This document shows, piece by piece, positions 1 through 6,265 of a stretch of DNA of 22,753 nt. Position 1 is the stretch's first letter; each line of letters opens with the position of its first letter. Both the position numbers and the translations under genes were made by a program. A model generated the notes under the pieces. That model was not told where the DNA came from, did no database searches, and was given only the letters and a program-made list of their open reading frames with translations. Origin of the DNA: JBFLYN01 sp040756655 (GTDB lineage Bacteria > Bacillota > Sulfobacillia > UBA8153); contig JBFLYN010000044.1 of NCBI GenBank assembly GCA_040756655.1, forward strand, positions 1-22,753, given 5' to 3'.

Positions 1-144
1 TGGGCGCACCCGCTCAGGGGGCATGTCGAGAATGATACGGAACACCAACCGGGTACATATGTCGGTCACCTAAACTTTCCCAAAATACCGGATATGGCTT
101 CTCGACCCACAACCACTTGACAGACACGCGGCTTGGGCGCGGGG

Positions 145-172
145 TTGCGCCGGTCCGAGGCTGTGGTATAAT
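145..172 (+). promoter_or_regulatory. Promoter of tRNA-Met
   Basis: A perfect -10 box TATAAT lies at 167-172, preceded by TGG, so it is an extended -10. A weak -35 (TTGCGC, 145-150) sits 16 nt upstream. The start point would be near 179, a few bases before the tRNA. A better-looking TTGACA at 117-122 is 44 nt from the -10 and too far to serve as its -35. Confidence 0.75.
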
Positions 173-185
173 GATAGGTGCAAGG

Positions 186-260
186 GGGCCCGTAGCTCAG
201 CGGCAGAGCAGCCGGCTCATAACCGGTCGGTCGTGTGTTCGATGCACACCGGGCCCACCA
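186..260 (+). tRNA. tRNA-Met (CAT anticodon, elongator type)
   Basis: A full cloverleaf can be folded by eye. The acceptor stem is GGGCCCG (186-192) with CGGGCCC (250-256), the D stem GCTC/GAGC, the anticodon stem GCCGG/CCGGT with loop CTCATAA (anticodon CAT at 218-220), and the T stem GTGTG/CACAC around TTCGATG. The CCA end is encoded at 258-260. The first pair is G-C, so it is not the initiator, which has a 1-72 mismatch. A CAT anticodon could also belong to the tRNA-Ile whose C34 is converted to lysidine; sequence inspection alone does not separate the two. Confidence 0.93.
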
Positions 261-268
261 ACGACATT

Positions 269-286
269 CCCGGGTTCCGGGTTTTT
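269..286 (+). terminator. Intrinsic terminator of tRNA-Met
   Basis: A short GC-rich hairpin, CCCGG-GTT-CCGGG (269-281), is followed directly by five T (282-286), 8 nt after the CCA end of the tRNA. There is no T run on the opposite strand, so it serves the plus-strand tRNA and not hutP. Confidence 0.7.
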
Positions 287-294
287 CCGTTCTA

Positions 295-720
295 TCAGCC
301 GCGAACCGGGATGGCGCGATGACCAAGCCCAATGGCCACTTCGTTGAGATGGATGAGTCCTACTGCGAAAAACACGGCTACGATCAGGTGTTCGCTCCGC
401 CGGGCCAGTCCAATTTTGCCTCCTACATTGAGACCAAACCCCTTGGCAATCACCTGGGACATGGCTTCGCGAGCAGCACCGGCCACGGCTCCCTCGTCGG
501 TGTGAGTCTCATGGATGAGTCCCTCGCGCTTGGCTGCCACCAAAGCCCGTTCGATGGTTGTCTTGACGGCGGCCATGAAATCGCCGCCCAGGTCAACGGC
601 TGCTGCGCGGATGCCCGCGGCTTTCAGCAATTCCTTGAGATTCATCTCTTCTTGACGGTTTTTGGTCAGGGCCATTTGAATGGCAGCCCGGGCTACATCA
701 ATACTTTCCATGTCTTTCAC
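295..720 (-). CDS. hutP: HutP-family RNA-binding regulator
   Basis: The 141-residue product matches the HutP family in length (about 145-150 in Bacillus) and in the C-terminal core, with GLNVGGKIG near residue 96 and HLNEVAIGLGHRAI near residue 124. In Bacillus subtilis, HutP binds histidine and a metal ion and then prevents termination in the hut (histidine degradation) leader RNA. No hut gene is visible here, so the target is unknown. The GTG start at 720 is chosen because GGGGAGG lies 7 nt upstream; the ATG nine bases further in would be too far from it. The gene stands alone between two tRNA genes on the opposite strand, and its promoter must overlap that of tRNA-Glu. The His pair recalled as metal ligands in B. 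subtilis seems to be replaced by Gly in the EGAVAGAAREA stretch, so it may belong to a divergent clostridial subfamily. Confidence 0.85.
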   Translation of the reverse strand: MKDMESIDVARAAIQMALTKNRQEEMNLKELLKAAGIRAAAVDLGGDFMAAVKTTIERALVAAKREGLIHETHTDEGAVAGAAREAMSQVIAKGFGLNVGGKIGLARRSEHLIVAVFFAVGLIHLNEVAIGLGHRAIPVRG

Positions 721-797
721 CTGATCGCCTCCCCGGTCTTACAGTCTTACATTCGGGTCTGGGAGAGTTTGTGGTCTAGTGCAGGTGCGCTCTACCC

Positions 798-826
798 TTG
801 CACGACATGATCATTTCAGGTATAAT
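798..826 (+). promoter_or_regulatory. Promoter of tRNA-Glu
   Basis: TTGCAC (798-803) and TATAAT (821-826) are separated by 17 nt, a near-consensus sigma-A promoter. Transcription would begin about 10 nt before the tRNA. It lies back to back with the upstream region of hutP. Confidence 0.85.
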
Positions 827-844
827 AGTCCTCGCAGTCATGTG

Positions 845-919
845 GGCCCCATGGTCAAGAGGTCAAGACACCGCTCTTTCAAGGCGGTAACCGGGGTTCG
901 ATTCCCCGTGGGGCCACCA
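845..919 (+). tRNA. tRNA-Glu (TTC anticodon)
   Basis: The cloverleaf has acceptor GGCCCCA (845-851) with TGGGGCC (909-915), an anticodon stem at 871-875/883-887 with loop CTTTCAA (anticodon TTC at 878-880), and T stem CGGGG/CCCCG around TTCGATT. The CCA end is encoded at 917-919. The last pair of the anticodon stem is T-G. It is a single-gene transcription unit with its own promoter and terminator. Confidence 0.95.
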
Positions 920-935
920 GCTTATTATACCAGTT

Positions 936-961
936 CCAGTCCATCGGACGGGGCTGGTTTT
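936..961 (+). terminator. Intrinsic terminator of tRNA-Glu
   Basis: The 7-bp hairpin CCAGTCC/GGGCTGG (936-942 with 951-957, one G-U pair) is followed by TTTT (958-961), 17 nt after the tRNA. Confidence 0.65.
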
Positions 962-1212
962 GCAGTTTTGGGGGCCATCTCACCAGCCAGATCCAAGAGG
1001 CCGACACAACCATACCGCCGATGAAACCGTACACGTACTGCAAGACAGCCTTCCTTGTGGAGTGTGTGTTCGCGCTCCGGTCGGCAGGATGAGCTCGCGG
1101 GCAGGCTGAGTAACAGGTCCAGGATATTCGCCAACCCAGTATTCCCTGGGTAACCGGGGCAGAATCCCGCCACCCTAAATGCTGGCCTTTTTGACCCTGA
1201 GCTCGCCTGCCC
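962..1212. other. Gene-poor spacer with one doubtful minus-strand small ORF
   Basis: No convincing gene is seen on the plus strand. On the minus strand, a TTG at 1043 preceded by AAGGAAGG opens a 54-residue frame with one hydrophobic segment (VYGFIGGMVV...WIWLV). It runs through the tRNA-Glu terminator and stops inside the tRNA gene at 879. The last 13 residues are antisense tRNA, which argues against a real gene. No repeat or mobile element is seen. Confidence 0.3.
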
Positions 1213-1246
1213 AAAGCAAACCGGCCACGTCCTTACGACGCGGCCG
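1213..1246 (-). terminator. Probable terminator of the interrupted secreted gene
   Basis: Read on the minus strand, CGGCCGCGTC and GACGTGGCCG (1246-1237 with 1231-1222) form a 10-bp stem with one G-U pair and a 5-nt loop. It is followed by the moderately T-rich GTTTGCTTTGG. It lies 27 nt after the stop at 1274. The T run is interrupted, so strength is uncertain. Confidence 0.5.
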
Positions 1247-1273
1247 ATGGGACGAACCCGTGTCATGGCCTGT

Positions 1274-2401
1274 CTACCTGCGGCGCAGCAGCACCACGGC
1301 TCGAGGAATGAGGACCAGCACTAGCAGGTACCAGGAGGGCGAGGGCGACGCTCCCGGTGTACCTGCAGCATCCGCCACCGCCATGCTCCTACCGGCATCC
1401 ACCGGAGGCGCGGCGGCCTTGGGGACGCCGAGTTCAGTCGTGGCAATGTCCATCTCGAAGTGTATCTCTTTCTGGATAGATGCAACCTCGGGCAAGGCTG
1501 CGATCTCTTCGATCTGGGCCGCGGTCAGGGTAGCTGTCAACGAGAATCCCTCGTCGTAGTACTTGAACGGGACCCCCATGGTCTCGAGGGACTGCTTCGC
1601 CACTGCCAGCTGCCCAGCGTAACCTTGAGCCATGATGGTGCGCAACTCGTCGTGGTAGGCCAGCAGGCGCTGCCGGAAGTCGTCGTCTTGAGTCACCGGT
1701 TCTGTAGCGGGCCGGTCCGCCGGGGGCGGCAAGGGTTGTATGTCCTTTGTGGTGGAAGGCATGGCCGGGTCCGGCTGTGCCGGGGTAATAATCCCGTCGA
1801 GTGTGGATAGTGCTTCCAGTTGCTCTCGGACTGCGGTTGTCTCCAAGTACACCGGGATGATGATAGCCGCCACTGCCTCACCTGCGGGAGTGGACTGCAG
1901 GCGCAGGTGCAGTGCAACATCAAGCTTGCCTGCCTCCTTCTGCAGCTACTCCCACCGGGCAGTAACCAGTGCCTGTTCGGCCAGGAAGTACCGCGCGGCC
2001 TCCTCCATCTCCAGGATCTCCCCGGTCTTGGTCCTTATGTAAACACCGCCGTACACGGCACCTACGCGGTCGGGCGGAGCAGGTTCGATGGCAGTGCCAG
2101 GCTCCTTGGTTGGAGGAGCGGGTAGTGGAAGCGGCTGCGGGAGTCGGTGGCCGGTTCCGGCAGGTTGACTCCCAGAACCACCAATGGAGTACTTGGCAAA
2201 CCAAAACGACTCGGCAGTCAGTTCCAGCTGGATCATGCCCTCGTGGAGCAAACCGACCTGGTCAGTAGAAGCCTCGTACTTGGTGGCCATGTAGGAAAGA
2301 GCCGCATCGCGGTGGCTAAAGCCGGAGCCGAGGGCGGGTGCTGCCCCTGTCCACATGGACCAAAGGACCAGCAGTGCTAGTGCGACTGGTCTTCTCACCA
2401 C
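1274..2401 (-). pseudogene. Secreted S8-propeptide-like protein, interrupted by an in-frame TAG
   Basis: Two minus-strand halves lie in the same frame: 2401-1946 (151 residues) and the rest to 1274, separated only by a TAG at 1948-1946. The N-terminus is a signal peptide (hydrophobic VALALLVLW, then about 10 more residues). Residues 27-80 and the stretch across the TAG (EAGKLDVALHLRLQ, then AAIIIPVYLE) resemble the region before subtilisin-like S8 proteases. FSLTATLTAAQIEEIAALP near the middle of the second half resembles the end of an inhibitor I9 propeptide domain. No Asp/His/Ser protease domain follows. Instead there is a Pro/Ala/Ser-rich linker, a hydrophobic segment (WYLLVLVLIPRAVVLL) and RRR, which would anchor it in the membrane. 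The GTG start at 2401 follows GAGGGGG. Restart at the GTG at 1873 is possible. TAG is an ordinary stop here (rsgA, the methyltransferase and this gene itself end in TAG), so a nonsense mutation or sequence error is the simplest reading. Confidence 0.65.
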
Positions 2402-2524
2402 AAAGCCCCCTCGCAGAGTCTTACTCTTTGGATGTATAGCTGAGCAGAAAGCTCCCTGCTAGGGTCAAAGCCAGTTCCTCCCAAGCCTGGGGCACCCGTC
2501 GAAGCCGGTGCAAAGGAGCAGTGA

Positions 2525-2539
2525 CCGTGACAGTCACGG
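2525..2539. promoter_or_regulatory. 15-bp palindrome, possible operator
   Basis: CCGTGAC-A-GTCACGG is a perfect inverted repeat with a 1-nt centre. It lies in the spacer between the terminator of the NatAB-like operon and the start of the interrupted gene at 2401, about 125 bp upstream of that start. A 1-nt centre suits a protein-binding site better than an RNA hairpin. No clear promoter boxes were found beside it. Confidence 0.4.
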
Positions 2540-2562
2540 CAAGGAGCTTCACCTCGCCTACG

Positions 2563-2596
2563 GCGTAGAAAGGAGCCCGCGCTTTGGCGCGGGCTC
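2563..2596 (-). terminator. Terminator of the NatAB-like operon
   Basis: A perfect 10-bp stem, GAGCCCGCGC/GCGCGGGCTC (2573-2582 with 2587-2596), has a 4-nt loop. On the minus strand it is followed by CCTTTCT. It lies 75 nt after the end of the last gene of the minus-strand operon. Confidence 0.7.
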
Positions 2597-2671
2597 TGAT
2601 TATGGTCTCGTTCTAACCGGCTAACAGGTGCGGTCGCCATCTTCTCCCGGTCCCCGGGAGGCCAGAAGCCC

Positions 2672-3157
2672 TCACGTACCTCCCTGGCGCAGCACGATGA
2701 AGACGCCTAGCGCTATAAGCAGTGCGGGCCACCAGCGCCCAAGCCAGGCAAACCAGGCCCAAGATATCACGCCGCTGGTTGTGGCGAAGAAAAACAAGGC
2801 TACTGCCGACACAATGGACCCCGGCACCAGCGCCCAGCGGTGGTCGCGGGCGGAACTCCCAATGATGAGGAAGGCAGCTCCCGGGGCGAGGATGAACACC
2901 GGCCACCAGGCAGACATATCAAACCTGCCTGAGGCCGCCAGTCCCACCGCCGCCCCCACGGTGGTTAGAAACGCCCCGGGGAATATGGCCCATTCCTGCC
3001 CGCCCAGCCAGAACACCAGGAGGAACACCACCCCTAAGCCCAGCGGAAACAGCGGGCCCAAATCCACGGCTGCAGCCCGGGTTACCAGGGCCATAAGACC
3101 AATGACTACCAGCACCATACCAAGGATGCGCTTTTCTTTGCGATCGCCTTTGTCCAC
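2672..3157 (-). CDS. Small multi-spanning membrane protein (LiaF/DUF5668-like)
   Basis: The 161-residue product is almost entirely hydrophobic. A charged start (MDKGDRKEKR) is followed by about five to six membrane segments, ending WWPALLIALGVFIVL. The repeated short helices with the WWP(A/V)xxI(A/L)xG pattern, seen around residues 84 and 143, are typical of the membrane region shared by LiaI/LiaF-type and DUF5668 proteins, often linked to envelope-stress regulation; this family link is tentative. The GTG start at 3157 has GGGGGG 8 nt upstream. It follows the permease stop by 15 bp, so it is the third gene of the ABC operon and the last before the terminator at 2573-2596. It may assist or be regulated with the transporter. 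No catalytic residues are seen. Confidence 0.7.
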   Translation of the reverse strand: MDKGDRKEKRILGMVLVVIGLMALVTRAAAVDLGPLFPLGLGVVFLLVFWLGGQEWAIFPGAFLTTVGAAVGLAASGRFDMSAWWPVFILAPGAAFLIIGSSARDHRWALVPGSIVSAVALFFFATTSGVISWAWFAWLGRWWPALLIALGVFIVLRQGGT

Positions 3158-3172
3158 TGCTATTGCCCCCCA

Positions 3173-4375
3173 TCACGTGCGGAAGAGATTTTCCTCCCGG
3201 TTGAACATGAATGCTGCCAGGCGCAAGGCCAACACGATATACACCGCGGACCACGCCATCGTAGTCAGAATATGTTGCCAGTTGACCACTCCTACCAGGA
3301 TCTCTTTGAAAATGAAGATGCTGTTGAGCAAAGGGATGTGAAAGAAATAGGCGGGGGCGTCCGCCGGGAAGATCATCTGGGTGAACATAGACGGGATGAC
3401 GATGAGAAACGAGACCGGGGTCAACAGGGTCTGGCCCTCACGGTAAGTGCGGGCATAGATGGCCACGGCCAGCTGCACGGCTGCAAAGAAGCCCGAGAGA
3501 GCAAAAGCCACGGCCAGCATGAGTAGGCCATGAGCTACCGGGATGGAGAACCTGAGGGTATCACCGGCCCCGGTACCCATCACCGCCTCGGGTTTGATCT
3601 TGAAGGCAGCGTACATCCCCACCAAGGCAGCCGTGGCCGATATGAGCGAGGTGAGTACCACGGTTAGGTACTTACCCGCCACCAACGAGATCCTGCTCAC
3701 AGGCATGGCCAGCAATGGTTCGAGAGTGCGCCGCTCTTTCTCCCCTGCTGAGCCGTCCAACGCGGCGTACATGCCGCCCATGGCCGCCCAGATGGCCAGC
3801 ATCATGGGCATGATCATGGCGAGGAACGAGCCGCCCACCTTCTCCTGGGAAACTACGTTTTCCGTGAACAGGTCGAAGGCTCTGAGCATGGCCGGGTCAA
3901 GGCCGGCAGCCTGCACACGCTGCGCGACGATCCAGTGCATGTACTGGTTCAAGATTCCCTGGAGCCGGTTCAGAGCCGTGGTCGAGCGCTGGTCGGAGGC
4001 GTCAAACTGCAGGCGCACCCCACTGATCTGGCCTGCCGCCACCTTGTCGTCGAAATTCTTGTCAATCTGCAAGACCAGATTCACCTGCCGCTCTCGCAGG
4101 GCGCCCAGGGGATCTTTGCTCTCTACCAGCACAAACTGGCCGCTTGATCCGATAAAATCCACCAGGGCACGCCCGTGCTCGCCGCCGGTCACTACCAGCC
4201 TTGGCGGGGCCTCTTCGATCCTCTTCACCTGCCGCTCCATGGTACTGGGAGTGGCCACCAGCAGAATTGGGACCAGGATCAGGGGGATAATGAGCATGGC
4301 CAACCAAGTCCGTTTCTCGCGCGTGGAATCCATAAAATCCTTGGCAAACACCGTACGGATGTGCCGAAGATTCAT
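3173..4375 (-). CDS. ABC-2 type permease (NatB-like)
   Basis: The 400-residue membrane subunit pairs with the ATPase encoded just upstream. The first membrane segment is at about residues 25-42 (WLAMLIIPLILVPILLV). A soluble extracytoplasmic domain follows to about residue 180, then five or six further segments from AMIMPMMLAIWAAMGGMYAALD. The motif GSAGEKERRTLEPLLAMPVSR after the second segment is the hallmark of the NatB/ABC-2 family. NatB in Bacillus takes part in sodium extrusion; many relatives export other compounds, so the substrate is open. Its ATG overlaps the ATPase stop as ATGA, showing translational coupling. Length is normal for the family and nothing is missing. Confidence 0.88.
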   Translation of the reverse strand: MNLRHIRTVFAKDFMDSTREKRTWLAMLIIPLILVPILLVATPSTMERQVKRIEEAPPRLVVTGGEHGRALVDFIGSSGQFVLVESKDPLGALRERQVNLVLQIDKNFDDKVAAGQISGVRLQFDASDQRSTTALNRLQGILNQYMHWIVAQRVQAAGLDPAMLRAFDLFTENVVSQEKVGGSFLAMIMPMMLAIWAAMGGMYAALDGSAGEKERRTLEPLLAMPVSRISLVAGKYLTVVLTSLISATAALVGMYAAFKIKPEAVMGTGAGDTLRFSIPVAHGLLMLAVAFALSGFFAAVQLAVAIYARTYREGQTLLTPVSFLIVIPSMFTQMIFPADAPAYFFHIPLLNSIFIFKEILVGVVNWQHILTTMAWSAVYIVLALRLAAFMFNREENLFRT

Positions 4376-5094
4376 GCGGTCTCACCTACCAACCGTACGA
4401 AAATCTCCTCCAAATCTCGCTTGGGTGCCTGTGCCTTCACTTCATCCAGGGATCCCGCCGCCACGATCCTTCCCCGGTGGATCACGGCGATGCGGTCACA
4501 CACTTTTTCTACTTCGCTCATCACGTGGCTAGAAAACAAAATGCTCCGACCTTCACGCTTCCAGCTGTGGATAAAATCGTGCACTGCCCTAGCCGATGTC
4601 ACGTCTAGTCCGGCGGTGGGCTCGTCCATGAGGAGTACCGCGGGGTCGTGGATGACTGCCCGCACAATGCACACTTTCTGTCTCATACCCTTGGATAGGG
4701 TGCCCGCCCGTCGGTGCCAGAACGAGGCCATGTCCAGCGAATCTGCCAGTGGTGCTGAGCGCTGTCTGATCTGGGCGTCGCCCATGCCGTGCAGGCGACC
4801 GAAGTACCGGACATTCTCCCAGGCGGTGAGGCGGTCATAAAGGCCGGTTTCGGCTGAGAGGACGCCGATGATTTGTCGGACACGCAGCGGTTCCCGTATT
4901 AGGTCGTGACCCATGATGGTGGCGCTACCCTGGGTGGGCCGCAGCACGGTGGCCAGCATGCGTAGGGTGGTGGTTTTGCCCGCCCCGTTTTCACCCAAGA
5001 GACCGAAGACCTCGCCGGGACCTACGGTGAAGCTTACCCGGTCAACTGCCAAGAGCTGCCCAAAGGACTTACTTAGACTGTGCACACTGATCAC
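4372..5094 (-). CDS. ABC transporter ATPase (NatA-like)
   Basis: This 240-residue nucleotide-binding protein has an intact set of motifs: Walker A GENGAGKT near residue 34, signature LSKGMRQK near 133, Walker B VLLMDEPTAGLD near 153, and an H-loop histidine in LFSSHVMSEV near 189. It energises the permease encoded immediately downstream (4-bp overlap). The GTG start at 5094 is placed by AAGGGGGG 6 nt upstream. The C-terminal tail (KAQAPKRDLEEIFVRLV) is typical of ATPases of ABC-2 exporters. The operon order is ATPase, permease, small membrane protein. No clear promoter was found; transcription may come from the 77-bp spacer or run on from the membrane gene upstream. Confidence 0.92.
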   Translation of the reverse strand: MISVHSLSKSFGQLLAVDRVSFTVGPGEVFGLLGENGAGKTTTLRMLATVLRPTQGSATIMGHDLIREPLRVRQIIGVLSAETGLYDRLTAWENVRYFGRLHGMGDAQIRQRSAPLADSLDMASFWHRRAGTLSKGMRQKVCIVRAVIHDPAVLLMDEPTAGLDVTSARAVHDFIHSWKREGRSILFSSHVMSEVEKVCDRIAVIHRGRIVAAGSLDEVKAQAPKRDLEEIFVRLVGETA

Positions 5095-5170
5095 GCAATT
5101 CCCCCCTTGTCCTTTCCAAGTTTATCACATGCGGAGTCACTCAAGGAGAAGGTGCGAAAAGCCGGTGGTT

Positions 5171-6049
5171 TCAGAGGCGTGGAGATCGCCGGTGGTGGTT
5201 GGATAGGAGAAGCCCGCCCACCATCAAGCCCCCTCCGGCCTTCAGTCCCGCCGCTGCCTGCACTCGTACAGCAGTAAGCACGGCGCTGGCCAGAGAAAGG
5301 CAGAGTTCTCTGGGACCCGGGCTCCCAGGTGGAAGAGAGGGCAGGTCAAGTCGCAGGATTAAAGCAGGCCCCCACTCGGTGGCCAGGCCCCACCAGGCCA
5401 GCACCAACCCGCTGGCCAGGGCAAGCCCCCATCCACCCAGGAAGGTCCCCCCGGGGAGGCCGGCGAAGAGGACCAGTACCAAGCCCTGCACCGCCAGCAG
5501 CGATACCATCAGGCCCGGCCTCACCCGGGCCAGGAATGAGACGGCCGGTAACCCCGGCCAGGACGTGACCTGGCCAACAGGAAACGTTGCGGGCAAGATG
5601 TGGTCGACTGCTCCTTCGAACCAGGCCAGAAGCGGGCGGGACAAGTACTGGGCACCTGTGGCGACCAGCCTACTCCGGACCGGGGAGAGATCGAGGCTGG
5701 TGCAATGGTCTCCGGGACGCGCCACGCAACCCGTGAGCTGTTCGAGATATGCCCGGGCCTGGGCCCGGGTCCAGTCCTCGGAGAAAGCATCCTCGGCGAT
5801 GGTCCGCAACGTGCCGCTGATGACCTCCCAGAGGGGCCTGGGGATGGCCTGCGCATCAACGAGCCCGGCGACCCAGTCGCCCATGGCCGCGGGTAGCTCG
5901 TGGAAGAAGCCTTCGTTCTCAAGAACTTCCATGAGAAAGCCGGGGGAAAGCAAGGTGGACTGAACCACTACCGCCAGCTGTAGGAGGGTAGTGGCGGCTA
6001 CCATGACCGCAAGGGTGAGTGTCACGATGGACCAGCGGAGAGTGGGCAT
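5171..6049 (-). CDS. Membrane protein of unknown function
   Basis: The 292-residue product is not assigned to a named family. It has an N-terminal membrane segment (about residues 8-30). An extracytoplasmic region of about 150 residues follows, with LSPGFLMEVLENEGFFHELP and two cysteines near residues 108 and 115 that could form a disulphide. About three membrane helices come after it (residues 178-260), and the tail is basic. This layout recalls conserved membrane proteins of Chloroflexi and Bacillota, but no function can be inferred. The ATG at 6049 is preceded by GGGGGTG, and that ribosome site is part of the palindrome CACCCC-C-GGGGTG (6054-6066), which could limit translation. The gene is 77 bp upstream of the ATPase gene and on the same strand, so co-transcription is possible. 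Confidence 0.7.
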   Translation of the reverse strand: MPTLRWSIVTLTLAVMVAATTLLQLAVVVQSTLLSPGFLMEVLENEGFFHELPAAMGDWVAGLVDAQAIPRPLWEVISGTLRTIAEDAFSEDWTRAQARAYLEQLTGCVARPGDHCTSLDLSPVRSRLVATGAQYLSRPLLAWFEGAVDHILPATFPVGQVTSWPGLPAVSFLARVRPGLMVSLLAVQGLVLVLFAGLPGGTFLGGWGLALASGLVLAWWGLATEWGPALILRLDLPSLPPGSPGPRELCLSLASAVLTAVRVQAAAGLKAGGGLMVGGLLLSNHHRRSPRL

Positions 6050-6265
6050 GTGTCACCCCCGGGGTGGCGTATTGCTGTACCAGCCTATTCAGCCCGGGCG
6101 TTGCTCTAACCAGTTTTTTCCGAAGATGTCAGATGCAGGTGCCAATGAGCACTACGGCGAAGATCTGGCCAACTGGACGCAGGGGAGACAGTGCAAGATG
6201 TGGAACTCTTGGTGGTTCTCTTCCGTCAGTAGCAGTGTTAGGTCATGGGAGGGGGTCTGTCCTTC

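Noticed and set aside
1..120. Open frame entering from the left edge and stopping at 118-120
   Set aside because: The 39 residues show no recognisable motif and other frames are similarly open; not enough to call a gene end.
117..122. TTGACA as the -35 box of tRNA-Met
   Set aside because: It is 44 nt from the TATAAT; the extended -10 with TTGCGC at 145 is the better reading.
1946..1948. TAG read as pyrrolysine
   Set aside because: Many intact genes in the window end in TAG and no Pyl genes are visible; mutation is simpler.
5199..5963. Plus-strand 254-residue frame
   Set aside because: Pro/Arg/Ser-rich shadow of the membrane protein on the opposite strand, which has a signal-like start and helices.
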